Source of the DNA: Zoroaster sp. YZ-2022
Lineage: Eukaryota > Echinodermata > Asteroidea > Forcipulatida > Zoroasteridae
Length of the DNA stretch: 64,000 nucleotides
Reading direction: 5' to 3'
Assembly (NCBI GenBank): GCA_029582265.1
Contig: CM055816.1
Location: 26,828,366-26,892,365, forward strand
Positions within the stretch are counted from its first letter, which is position 1. Every line of letters starts with the position of its first letter. The notes beneath the pieces are model-generated. The model searched no databases and was not told the origin of the DNA. It saw only the letters and a list, made by a program, of their open reading frames with translations. Shown here one piece after another: positions 10,894 through 19,992 of this stretch. Both the position numbers and the translations under genes were made by a program.

Positions 10894-11424
10894 GTAAGGT
10901 CAAAGTTCAGGGGGTCATAGGTCATGACAAACTTTCAGAGATCTGCTCAAACACTTCAGAAAAAGCAAACGTTGGGGAAAAATATCATATTTTGTTTATA
11001 TACTTTGAGAATGCTATTGCTAGAAAAAAAGTTATCGTTTATTTCCCTGACTACCGCTTATATCTATGTGAAAAATTTGGTTTAAAAAGCACTGGTCAGT
11101 TTATTTTGGTTTTGACATGAGCCCAAATTTGATTCCCATATTTCAACAACAAAGGTGGTTGCTCTGTCAGCATTTGATTTCAGAAACAGCATCACAAGCT
11201 GTGATCTACAAACAAGCGCCCTCAATAGTTCATGCATCGAGTGGAGTTTGGACATAAGCCTCACTTTGATTCCCATAGAGTTATTAATAAACAAAGATGG
11301 CTGCTCCTTGAAAAAATGTCTTGGAGTACAATGTCACTGTACTGAACAGCATGAGATCTATGCAAAATGTTCACTATAGTGGTCATTCTTTATATAACCC
11401 TAACCATTCTCAATGCAACAGTAT

Positions 11425-11935
11425 GCAACTGTTGTGTTGTGATCCTTAGTCGGGGTTACTAAGAGGTAAGCTTTCGGAGACGTAAAAATAATGTTACAAT
11501 GTAACTTGCTTCACTTTGTTGTGAAGTTGCAAGTAAAAGAATTCGTGTTAACTTGCTTCACTTTGTCGTGAAGTTGCAAGTAAAAGAATTTGTGTTAACT
11601 GGATTCGTGATGCCGTCCGTAGAGGTTACAAACATTCACAAAAAGTATTACTTCAAGAGACTTCCAGTTGATTATAAATATCACATAGATTCAACATTTA
11701 TTGATTCATAAAGGCGTTACAGCATAGATATATGTGTGTGTCTCCTTCTCAGTCAGGCCCCAACCGAAGAATGAATTATTTATCTTTATTTTCCATAACA
11801 AAACAATATCAAAAACATTCTCATCACGCGGCATTGCGTCAGTTTCAACACACTGCACTTTGCAATGCGCACACGCTAAGGCTACGCATAATTATCGCGC
11901 ATGGGATGATAGGCTTGATCATGACAGCAACAGAG
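11425..11935. other. Insertion present only in copy 1 of the duplicated segment
   Basis: Copy 1 has about 510 bp between CAATGCAACAGTATGCAAC and AGCAACAGAGAACAA that is absent from copy 2 (near 23270-23285). Short GCAACAG motifs at both edges may be a target duplication. It contains two tandem copies of a 45-bp palindromic motif (ACTTGCTTCACTTTG with GTGAAGTTGCAAGT, 11499-11590). This looks like a polymorphic insertion; no family was assigned. Confidence 0.55.
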
Positions 11936-12045
11936 AACAAGAGAACCATTGTTCTAGCTGGTGGATCTCGTTGCATTCAGCAGCCTGCACACATTTCTGT
12001 CGTTACATCGTGTTGCATTCAGCAGGGTGAAATGACTGTAGGGGG

Positions 12046-12244
12046 TTAAAGGGGCAGTATCATCAGCAGACTTTCAATTGGTGTCCTAGTTTAAGATGAA
12101 CACAGTGACTGAAAATTACTGGCTCATTTATGCAGCAGCATCGGTAATATGACCTTAGCATGTGGGGTATTATTTTCAGTCACTGAGTTAAAACTAGCAC
12201 TCCAATTCCATGCCCTGTTGATTGTGACGATACTGTCCCTTTAA
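12046..12244. mobile_element. TTAA-flanked MITE with GGGACAGTATC ends (copy 1)
   Basis: A 199-bp element whose left end TTAAAGGGGCAGTATC is the inverse of the right end GATACTGTCCCTTTAA. TTAA at both ends suggests a piggyBac- or Kolobok-type origin. The counterpart in the second copy is 23391-23597. Confidence 0.7.
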
Positions 12245-12522
12245 ATTCAATCATGGTTGTAATGTTAGTACAAATGGGAGGCAAGGCTCATGTTGGATAC
12301 AGCCACATGTTTGTTATAGCAGTGTTCTACTAATTTGTACACAGTTTTACCTTGAACTTCAATAAATCCTTTGAAAGTAAATTGCATCATCTTGTTCTAT
12401 GGTGCAAAATTGTAATTTTTAGTTTTAAATTTTAGTTTTGAATAAACTCCATTGCAGACTGCACACTGACATTTGAACTTCATGCATCAGAAAGCATCAA
12501 TAAACTTCCTGCAATGATTGTT

Positions 12523-12846
12523 TTACCCTCTTACTATAGAGCTGCACTTTAGTGGCAAGTAGCTATAGAGGTCAACCCTAGTCAACTGCCTGGTTTGACT
12601 GTTGACCTAAATGTGCACACAGGGGCATTTTTGACTGAATTTTACTGTCATTTTGACCACCCTGAACAATACCAGACAATGCTTTTTATCAGTCAAAGAT
12701 GGTCGACTCATTTTGACCTGTAAATGTACTTACTACACGTAAGGTTTGACAGTGTTTGACTTTTAAGTGCACTAGATATACCTTGGCAAGTATATCAACA
12801 TTTTGACTGATTTTGACCCTTGTACATGTAGTAGTAGGAGGGTTAA
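12523..12846. mobile_element. TTAA-type MITE (same family as 6533-6848), copy 1
   Basis: About 324 bp with ends ACCCTCTTACTATAGAG and GTAGTAGGAGGGTTAA; the left TTAA is mutated to TTTA. Internal sequence matches 6533-6848 throughout. Confidence 0.65.
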
Positions 12847-12977
12847 TAACCAATGCGGCAAAAAAGAAAATCTAAAACAACAACACAGGTGGCAAATTCT
12901 TCTAAAATTATTGGTTGTATTTTTGAAATACTGGGTTTAGTTAGCCGGTTAGCAAATTTCTAAACGGTTAGTGCCAT

Positions 12978-13435
12978 TTCTGTCAGTTAACTATCCCAGT
13001 ACTAGTCTAATGGAAGTTACCTTTACCAAGAGATAATTGACTTTATACCCCTATAATAATGACATTCATTTCTGTCAGTTAACCATCCCAGTACTAGTCT
13101 AATGGAAGTTACCTTTACCAAGAGATAATTGACTTTATACCCCTATAATAATGACATTCATTTCTGTCAGTTAACCATCCCAGTACTAGTCTAATGGAAG
13201 TTACCTTTACCAAGAGATAATTGACTTTATACCCCTATAATAATGACATTCATTTCTGTCGGTTAACCATCCCAGTACTAGTCTAATGGAAGTTACCTTT
13301 ACCAAGAGATAATTGACTTTATACCCCTATAATAATGACATTCATTTCTGTCGGTTAACCATCCCAGTACTAGTCTAATGGAAGTTACCTTTACCAAGAG
13401 ATAATTGACTTTATACACCTATAATAATGAAATTC
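12978..13435. repeat. 92-bp minisatellite upstream of exon 6 (5 units)
   Basis: Five units with 92-bp spacing (AACCATCCCAG at 13081, 13173, 13265 and 13357). The unit also contains AGATAATTGACTTTATACCC and AATAATGACATTCAT. It ends about 45 bp before the exon 6 acceptor and does not contain exon sequence. The same locus in copy 2 has about 35 units. Confidence 0.95.
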
Positions 13436-13467
13436 ATGGTGTTTATTTGATTACTCACCATAAATAG

Positions 13468-13681
13468 CAATAACACAGGCTACCGTAAGGCTCATCAACT
13501 CTTCACTAATGGCGACTATGATGGTGTGATTGAGGCGTGTGATGATGAGATTAATTCTGAGGGAGATAAGATTGGTGAGGCTCTACTCCTTAGAGCTACA
13601 TTCTACCTCCTGAAGGGACAGTCAGCCGAGGCTAGACCAGATCTAGACAAACTTATTGATATGGATAATGGCAGTAAAAAG
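13468..13681 (+). CDS. TOMM70: TOM70 exon 6 (copy 1)
   Basis: Encodes GYRKAHQLFTNGDYDGVIEA then CDDEINSEGDKIGEALLLRA, TFYLLKGQSAEARPDLDKLI and DMDNGSKK, ending phase 0 at GTCTGT. This is a C-terminal-domain TPR of TOM70; the LLLRATFYLL-G motif and D-DKLI are hallmark residues. The start depends on the exon 5 donor: 13468 (after AAATAG, giving NNTGYRKA) or 13479 (after ACACAG). Reading frame intact, unlike the second copy. Confidence 0.88.
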
Positions 13682-14369
13682 GTCTGTTTAATAATTGAGC
13701 TGATCAGAAAATTTACTCTGTCCTTTTAAAGTATTTCCAAAGTCCATAGTATTAGCCAGAGGGGTGTCTGGGTGTCTTTTGGACACCCTGTTTCAATTTT
13801 GGACACCCTATTTCATCTGTCATTTACATGTTTTGAAATTTCCAGCAAATTTGGACCCCCTATTTCTAAATCCTGGCTTAGGGACCCTCGCCAATCTCAC
13901 CCACAAAAACCACTGGGTCATTCTCCCAGTATTATCGTGAGACTCGCCCGGAAAGCAGTGATGAAGTCCTCAAAAAACTGCCATTGTTAACTTCCTAATC
14001 CATTGACAAAAGAGTGTTCATGTGGGGGGCTTAGAACTTTTGAATTGCCAATTAAGCCTTTCCATTGTGTGGACAGATTAACATTGGGTCAGATTAGCCC
14101 AGTCAGACAAAACGGTTACATCAAACTAGTGCTGCTGGCTTCTGTTGTTAATGTTTTTCTAAAAGGTCTTGGAGGAGACTTGGAGTAAAAAATAGTGAGG
14201 GCGAGAATTTTTGCGGGTGAGAATTTAGATTGTTCCGGGTGGAGTTAGTGGTCCCTAACACCTTGCCAAAGTTTATAAAAATTATGACGATTTACCAGAC
14301 AGTTGAAGAAAACACCAGTATATCAGAAAAGTTATTTCTGTTGTGATAAAGTATATGGTATATCATCAT

Positions 14370-14625
14370 CAATTTGTCTGGTTTTTCTCTGATTAGTTGT
14401 GAGTCAACATGCTGGTCATATGTAGTAGCACGCACATCATGTTATCAAGAAATATCTTTGTTTGGTTTCTATGTGTATATGCGAGCCAACTAATTGATCA
14501 TACATGTTAGCATGTACATTGTAGATGATGTGTTCATGAAATCAATTTGTTTGGTTTCTCTGTGTATATGAGAGCCAATGTATTGGTCATACATGTTAAC
14601 ATATATATGATGTCATTATTTATAG
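14370..14625. repeat. Exon-7-acceptor-derived repeats, copy 1 (3-4 units)
   Basis: Three to four diverged units, each resembling the true intron 6/exon 7 boundary at 14865-14925: a pyrimidine-rich TTTGTTTGGTTTCTCTG, then a GAGCCAA...GATCATA...GT-AGC stretch. The first unit still has ATTAGTTGTGAGTCAA, very like the genuine TTTAGTTGCGAGCCAA. The same locus in copy 2 has expanded to about 53 units. Confidence 0.85.
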
Positions 14626-14627
14626 GT

Positions 14628-14860
14628 AGATGAAATTCATGCGTCGGGTGATAAACTATTGACGCAGGAATTTTATCAATCTATAAATATCGCGGCACCG
14701 ATAGGTTAAGACGTCTGCACTAGTAAGCAGGAGGTTGTGGGTTCGAATCCCGCCCAAAGCGCCTGTGAATTTTTTTCCACAGACACTTGAAAAGCACTGA
14801 GTATACAGTGCTATACACACGTCGGTGCAGGGCAAAATTAAATCAGTTGATGTAATCATG
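14628..14860 (+). mobile_element. tRNA-derived SINE, deleted copy (copy 1)
   Basis: Contains the 5' TGCGTCGGGTGATAAAC segment, AAGACGTCTGCACTAGTAAG, the B box GGTTCGAATCC and the tail TCGGTGCAGGGCAAAATT, but lacks about 60 bp including the A box that is present at the matching site 32385-32660. It lies immediately upstream of exon 7 in both copies. Confidence 0.75.
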
Positions 14861-14889
14861 AAATATATTTGTTTGGTTTCTCTGTTTAG

Positions 14890-15024
14890 TTGCGAGCCAA
14901 TGCGTTGATCAAACGTGGCAGCATGCATATGCAAGAAGGGAACTCCACCGATGCGATGAATGACTTTGCTATGGCAGTTAGGATTGACCCAGATAATGCT
15001 GATATCTATCATCATAGAGGACAG
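14890..15024 (+). CDS. TOMM70: TOM70 exon 7 (copy 1)
   Basis: A 45-codon exon, phase 0, between TCTCTGTTTAG and GTAATA. It encodes LRANALIKRGSMHMQEGNST then DAMNDFAMAVRIDPDNADIY and HHRGQ. The LRANALIKRGSM and DIYHHRGQ motifs are among the most conserved in TOM70 and lie in the C-terminal presequence-binding TPR domain. The copy at 32701-32835 differs at three bases (one synonymous; Asn to Lys; Met to Thr). Confidence 0.93.
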
Positions 15025-15566
15025 GTAATATGACTTCATTCTTTCATTACAACCTTGATAGTAATGTGAATATGATGAAATGTGTTCATTTGCTGTGGGA
15101 TAAAGGGCCAAAGTCATGGTACAGCCAAGCCTTTGAGAAGCCGGGCCAGGCCTAGCCTACCTGGCCTCCTAATCTGTCTTTTGTGAGTCCTAATTCTGTA
15201 ATACATGTAAATACAGTATCTGCCAATCAACATAACCTGAACAAGACAGCTGAGGTGTTAGTCAAGTCTATGTTAACAATAAGAGCTATTTGAAATGTAT
15301 TCATAAGGGTCCTTTGTGCTCAGCTTAGGGGATTATATAGGCCTGTAGGTCTGGTCAAAGCCTGGGCCTGGCTGGGCTTCTCAAGTGCTTGGTTGTACCA
15401 TGACTTTGGTCCTACTCCGTAAGTAAAGACCGTTGGCGGTGATGTGACAAAATCTCTTCTGAGTAGTAATTAGTTCTGAAATTCGCTTCCCAGTTCAGTT
15501 CATCTGAAGTATAAACTGTCTGTTATGGCCAGATGATTAACGGTCAATTCTTCTGTCCATCTTCAG
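15025..15566. other. TOM70 intron 7 (copy 1)
   Basis: A 542-bp intron. It contains short inverted segments (GGCCAAAGTCATGGTACAGC near 15108 and GGTTGTACCATGACTTTGG near 15393), so most of it is a foldback repeat, and a stretch (GAGTAGTAATTAGTTCTGAAA near 15460) that also forms the arms of the palindrome at 53902-54096. Confidence 0.55.
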
Positions 15567-15795
15567 CTGAATCTACTTCTTGATCGGATCGATGATGCAG
15601 CTCTGGACTTTGAGAAGTGTAACAAACTCAAGAGTGACTTTGCCTTGGCACATGCTCGGTATATATAGCTATGCTAAATATAGACTGGCACTAGTCCATC
15701 AGAGTCCTATGCAGCTACAAACAGCAATGCAGCAGCTTGAAGATAGCACCAAGAAGTTTCCTACATGTGCTGAGGCCTTTGCACTCTATGCCCAG
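15567..15795 (+). pseudogene. TOMM70: TOM70 exon 8 with 10-nt frame-breaking insert (copy 1)
   Basis: Encodes LNLLLDRIDDAALDFEKCNK then LKSDFALAHAR in one frame and YAKYRLALVHQSPMQ then LQTAMQQLEDSTKKFPTCAE and AFALYAQ in another. The switch is caused by 10 nt, GTATATATAG (15659-15668), which begins GT, ends AG and introduces a stop. Without them the exon is 73 codons and aligns throughout with the TOM70 TPR containing FP-CAE-YALYAQ. The same insert occurs in the second copy (33536-33545), so a random sequencing error is unlikely. Possibilities: a true null lesion, an ultra-small intron, or RNA-level correction. The donor GTAAGT at 15796 starts an array of junction copies. Confidence 0.75.
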
Positions 15796-17240
15796 GTAAG
15801 TAGGGACTATGGGGGTAGGGTGGGAGGGGGTGCTTGGGAGAGGAATGGGTAAGTTGGAATCCTAGAGAACAGTTTGAAACAGCACCAAGAAGTTTCCTAC
15901 ATGTGCTGAGGCCTTTGCACTCTATGCCCAGGTAAGTAGGGACTATGGGGGTAGGGTGGGAGGGGGTGGTTGGGAGAGGAATGGGTACCTTGGAATCCTA
16001 GAGAACAGTTTGAAACAGCACCAAGAAGTTTCCTACATGTGCTGAGGCCATTGCACTCTATGCCCAGGTAAGTAGGGACTATGGGGTAGGGTGGGAGGGG
16101 TGGTTGGGAGAGGAATGGGTACCTTGGACCCCTAGAGAACAGTTTGAAACAGCACCAAGAAGTTTCCTACATGTGCTGAGGCCTTTGCACTCTATGCCCA
16201 GGTATGTAGGGACTATGGGGGTAGGGTGGGAGGGGGGGGTTGTGAGAGGAATGGGTACCTTGGAATCCTAGAGAACAGTTTGAAACAGCACCAAGAAGTT
16301 TCCTACATGTGCTGAGGCCATTGCACTCTATGCCCAGGTAAGTAGGGACTATGGGGGTAGGGTGGGAGGGGGTGGTTGGGAGGGGAATGGGTACCTTGGA
16401 ATCGTAGAGAACAGTTTGAAACAGCACCAAGAAGTTTCCTACATGTGCTGAGGCCATTGCACTCTATGCCCAGGTAAGTAGGGGAAGACAGGGGTAAGGT
16501 GGGAGGGGGTGGTGGGGAGAGGAATGGGTACCAAGTGTCCTACATGTGCCGAGGCCTCTGCTTTGTATCTTGGGCGATATAACATGATATTGTACATAGC
16601 GATACCTTTTTTTTTTCGATTACGATATTGTGAACTTTTCAAGTTATCAAGATATTGGCAAATCGTGATGAAAAAAATTGGGATTAAAAAATATATCGCG
16701 ATCAAAAAACAAAAATTGCGATTGTGAGTCAAGTCATGAATTTCCCAATGTCCATAGTGCTCGAGCGAATGGTGCAGTTGTATGTGTCTCTCAGCTAAGC
16801 ACTGGCGATTTATTGTAGCTTATTATCGTGACAGAGGGGTACATACCTGTCATTGTCAGCCCTTTGAATGAACAAAAAAAAATTCGATACTATTGAAAAT
16901 CATGATATATGTTTGACGATATATCTTGGATGACAAAAAATCGATATCGCCAAAGCTTATCTGTATGCCCAGGTAAGGACGGACTATGGGGGAAGGAGGG
17001 TTTGGTGGAGAGGGGTTTGGTAGGGAGGAATGGGTACTTTCTCTTGTGTGCTGAGGCCTTTGCACTGTATGCCCAGGTAAGCAAGGGAATATGGGGTTGT
17101 TTGAAGGGTGGTTTCAGGGTGATGGGGTTGGGAGAAAGGGGAATGGGTACCTTAGAACTCTTAAGGAAAATAGTTTAAAATATCACCAAGACGTTTTGTA
17201 AAGGCCAAACTCTTTGAGCTCTTGGCCCAGGTATGGGTGG
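15796..17240. repeat. 136-bp array of exon 8 end plus donor copies (copy 1)
   Basis: Five further copies, about 136 bp apart, of the last ~55 nt of exon 8 plus GTAAGT donor and proximal intron; CCCAG/GT junctions fall at 15931, 16067, 16201 (GTATGT), 16337 and 16473. Beyond an inserted element, more diverged copies end at 16972, 17076 and 17230. Each repeats the coding words AEAFALYAQ or a degraded version. No acceptor-like pyrimidine tract precedes the copies, so they act at most as extra donors. Confidence 0.9.
16568..16957. mobile_element. GATATATCG-rich TIR element inserted in the exon 8 array (copy 1)
   Basis: About 390 bp, starting CTTGGGCGATATAACATG and ending ATCGATATCGCCAAAG, with imperfect inverted ends. 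The insertion splits one array unit (TCTGCTTTGTAT before, CTGTATGCCCAGG after). The matching insertion in the second copy is 34308-34693, so it predates the duplication or haplotype split. Family unassigned. Confidence 0.6.
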
Positions 17241-17660
17241 GGCATTGGTGATGTGGTCGGGTTGGAGGGTAGATTGAAGAAAGTAAAGGGTTGGAGATGA
17301 CTAGTCAAGGGAAGAGGGAGTAGGGTAATGAGGTCAGGGGTTATCTGTCAGGGGGAGAGTTGCCGCGGTGGAAATGATTTCAATAGATCCTTTTTACAGA
17401 ACAGCCATCTTGGTTTTGTAACACACTGGTCAATGGGAATCACATTGAAGCTTATCAAAATAGACTGGTGCCTTTCAAACTATGTTGTTGTTTTATATTA
17501 ATAGTAGTCAGGACCAAAGGTACTGCCTTGAAGATTACATCATAATGAACTTAGGTCCTGCAATATGTAATTGAATAACGAGTCTTTTGGTCGTATTTTG
17601 ACCTCATTTTATGTCAAATAGAATTCACAAATACTGCCATCATTGTTGTATTTTATCCAG

Positions 17661-17758
17661 GCTCAGAGTGATCAAGGACAATTCTCCGCTGCAGATGAGC
17701 ATTTCCAGAAAGCCATAGCGCTAGAACCAGATAACCCAACTGCTTATGTACATCGAGG
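17661..17758 (+). CDS. TOMM70: TOM70 exon 9 (copy 1)
   Basis: A 98-nt exon between TTTTATCCAG and GTAAGT, phase 0 in and phase 2 out. It encodes AQSDQGQFSAADEHFQKAIA then LEPDNPTAYVHRG. The QFSAADE-F-KAI-LEPDN-T-YVHRG pattern is the penultimate TPR region of TOM70. The copy at 35397-35494 differs by two bases (one synonymous, one Ala to Val). Confidence 0.92.
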
Positions 17759-18331
17759 GTAAGTGACTTTTATTTATTTATATTTTATTTTCATTTATTT
17801 TCATTTACTTTATACCCAAGGTAACCCCCCCCCCAAAACAAAAAAGTAAATAAATCAAATCAAATCAAATCAAATCAAATCAAATCAAAAAATGCTTTCA
17901 CATTTTTACAAAACAATTTTACATTCAATTTATTTTGATTTTTTTGTATTAGTAAGGAAATTTGATTATCAGGATGACTGGCGTCTGATAAAATATTTTG
18001 TCTCTGTCACTCAGTCAGTAGAGTATTATAATGATTTTGAGGAAAAAAAGGCTTCCCTGAGACGGTCAGTACTTTATTGGAAACTGAATAAAGTGATAGA
18101 AGGAACGATTTAGATTGTGTCTCCTCTGCTTCAGAAAAACTTTCTGTAAATGTCTTTAAAATAATATTTACAACAGTTATTAAATACACTTATAAATAAA
18201 TAAATAAATAAATAATTGAACCATAAATGGTTTTGAAGTAAAGCTGTCATTGAAGCTGTCATTGGTTATAATCCCATATCAGTCAATATTCCTAACTGAC
18301 ATTACATCCTGTTATTATTTCTTCATCTAAG
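17759..18331. other. TOM70 intron 9 (copy 1)
   Basis: AT-rich intron with a C-run, an (AAATC)n microsatellite at about 17850-17887 and (AAAT)n at about 18190-18215. The microsatellites differ in length from copy 2. No coding sequence. Confidence 0.6.
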
Positions 18332-18394
18332 TTGGAAGAAAGATGCTGATGGAGCAATAGGGATGATCAAGAAAGCATTGCAGATAGACACTAA
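18332..18394 (+). CDS. TOMM70: TOM70 exon 10, 5' part (copy 1)
   Basis: After CATCTAAG the sequence encodes (G)WKKDADGAIGMIKKALQIDT and K, the TPR that precedes the last TPR of TOM70. No consensus donor follows ACTAAG. The frame instead runs into a 23-bp minisatellite and stays open to a GTAAAC donor at 19326 or a stop at 19377. Whether the exon ends at about 18394 or includes the array is unresolved. The conserved last exon (Tyr-Glu-Thr...Val-Gln-Arg-Gly region) was not found in the window. Confidence 0.75.
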
Positions 18395-19290
18395 GTCCTG
18401 CACCCCATCACCACCCAGTCCTGCACCCCATCACCACCCAGTCCTACACCCATCACCACCCAGTCCTACACCCATCACCACCCAGTCCTGCACCCCATCA
18501 CCACCCAGTCCTGCACCCCATCACCGCCCAGTCCTGCACCCCATCACCGCCCAGTCCTGCACCCCATCACCGCCCAGTCCTGCACCCCATCACCGCCCAG
18601 TCCTGCACCCCATCACCGCCCAGTCCTGCACCCCATCACCGCCCAGCCCTGCACCCCATCACCGCCCAGCCCTGCACCCCATCACCGCCCAGCCCTGCAC
18701 CCCATCACCGCCCAGCCCTGCACCCCATCACCGCCCAGCCCTGCACCTGCACCCCATCACGCGCCAGCCCTGCACCCCATCACCCCCCAGTCCTGCACCC
18801 CATCACCGCCCAGCCCTGCACCCCATCACCGCCCAGCCCTGCACCCCATCACCGCCCAGCCCTGCACCCCATCACCGCCCAGCCCTGCACCCCATCACCG
18901 CCCAGCCCTGCACCCCATCACCGCCCAGCCCTGCACCCCATCACCGCCCAGCCCTGCACCCCATCACCGCCCAGCCCTGCACCCCATCACCGCCCAGCCC
19001 TGCACCCTGCACCCCATCACCGCCCAGCCCTGCACCCCATCACCGCCCAGCCCTGCACCCCATCACCGCCCAGCCCTGCACCCCATCACCGCCCAGCCCT
19101 GCACCCCATCACCGCCCAGCCCTGCACCCCATCACCGCCCAGCCCTGCACCCCATCACCGCCCAGCCCTGCACCCCCTCACCGCCCAGCCCTGCACCCCA
19201 TCACCGCCCAGTCCTGCACCCCATCACCGCTCAGTCCTGCACCCCATCACCGCCCAGTCCTGCACCTATCACCACCTAGTCCTGCACCCC
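18395..19290. repeat. 23-bp C-rich minisatellite at the exon 10 end
   Basis: About 38 copies of CCCATCACCGCCCAGCCCTG plus CAC, starting at the end of recognisable TOM70 coding sequence; the early units have AGTCCTGCACC, the same words as the exon edge AAGTCCTGCACC. All plus-strand frames stay open and the in-frame translation is Pro/Ser/Ala/His-rich. At the same site copy 2 has only about two units (36116-36150). The strand is extremely C-rich (G-poor). Confidence 0.95.
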
Positions 19291-19746
19291 TCCCCAGGCA
19301 GCACTGCTTATCATCAAGTACAGAGGTAAACTATGTCCACCTATACCTCAGGTCTGGGATTTTTCAGGATTTTTCCTGATTTCAGGATTTTTTACAAATC
19401 TCTCTTTGCCTCAAAACTTTCTTGAAAGTTGCTAGCAAGGAAATAAAGAAGTAGCCTGTATTGTGTCCAAACCTCTAGTTTCTTGTTTGTGGGGATGTTG
19501 GAGAGTCTGTAAATCCTCCAAAATTAAACATCCAGGAGGTTCAGGGGACTCAGTCCTCTAGACTAAAGGGAGACCCAGGCCCGCTTACCCACAGGAGGTT
19601 CAGGGGACTCAGTTCATTAGACCAAAGGGTGACCCAGGCCTGCTACCCACAGGAGGTTCAGGGGACTCAGTCCTCTAGACCAAAGGGAAACCAAGGCTCG
19701 CTACCCATTTTTCAGGATTTTGTACTTTTTCAAATCACACTCCTGA

Positions 19747-19992
19747 TACCCACCCAACCATTCATCCCTCCCCACCCAACCGTTCACCCCTCCCCCACCC
19801 AACCGTTCACCCCTCCCCCACCCAACCATTCATCCCTCCCCCACCCAACCATTCATCCCTCCACCACCCAACCATTCACCCCTCCCCCACCCAACCATTC
19901 ACCCCTCCCCCACCCAACCATTCATCCCTCCCCACCCAACCATTCACCCAACCATTCACCCAACCATTCATCCCTCCCCACCCAACCATTCA
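19747..19992. repeat. About 21-bp C-rich minisatellite (copy 1)
   Basis: About eleven copies of CCCAACCATTCACCCCTCCCC with variants. The counterpart in copy 2 is 36493-36775. The right edge of the collinear duplicated segment falls inside this array in both copies, making it a likely recombination or assembly breakpoint. Confidence 0.9.

Larger units (their letters stand above)
10571..19992 (+). repeat. TOM70 exon 5-10 segment, copy 1
   Basis: This 9.4-kb segment, beginning at TTAGTATACGCTGAATGC and ending inside a CCCAACCATTCA minisatellite, recurs in the same orientation at about 22406-36780. Introns, exons, MITEs, the SINE insertion and minisatellites are all collinear. Exons differ by about 2%, whereas array copy numbers differ greatly. 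It is either a genuine tandem duplication or a second haplotype included in the assembly. Confidence 0.9.
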
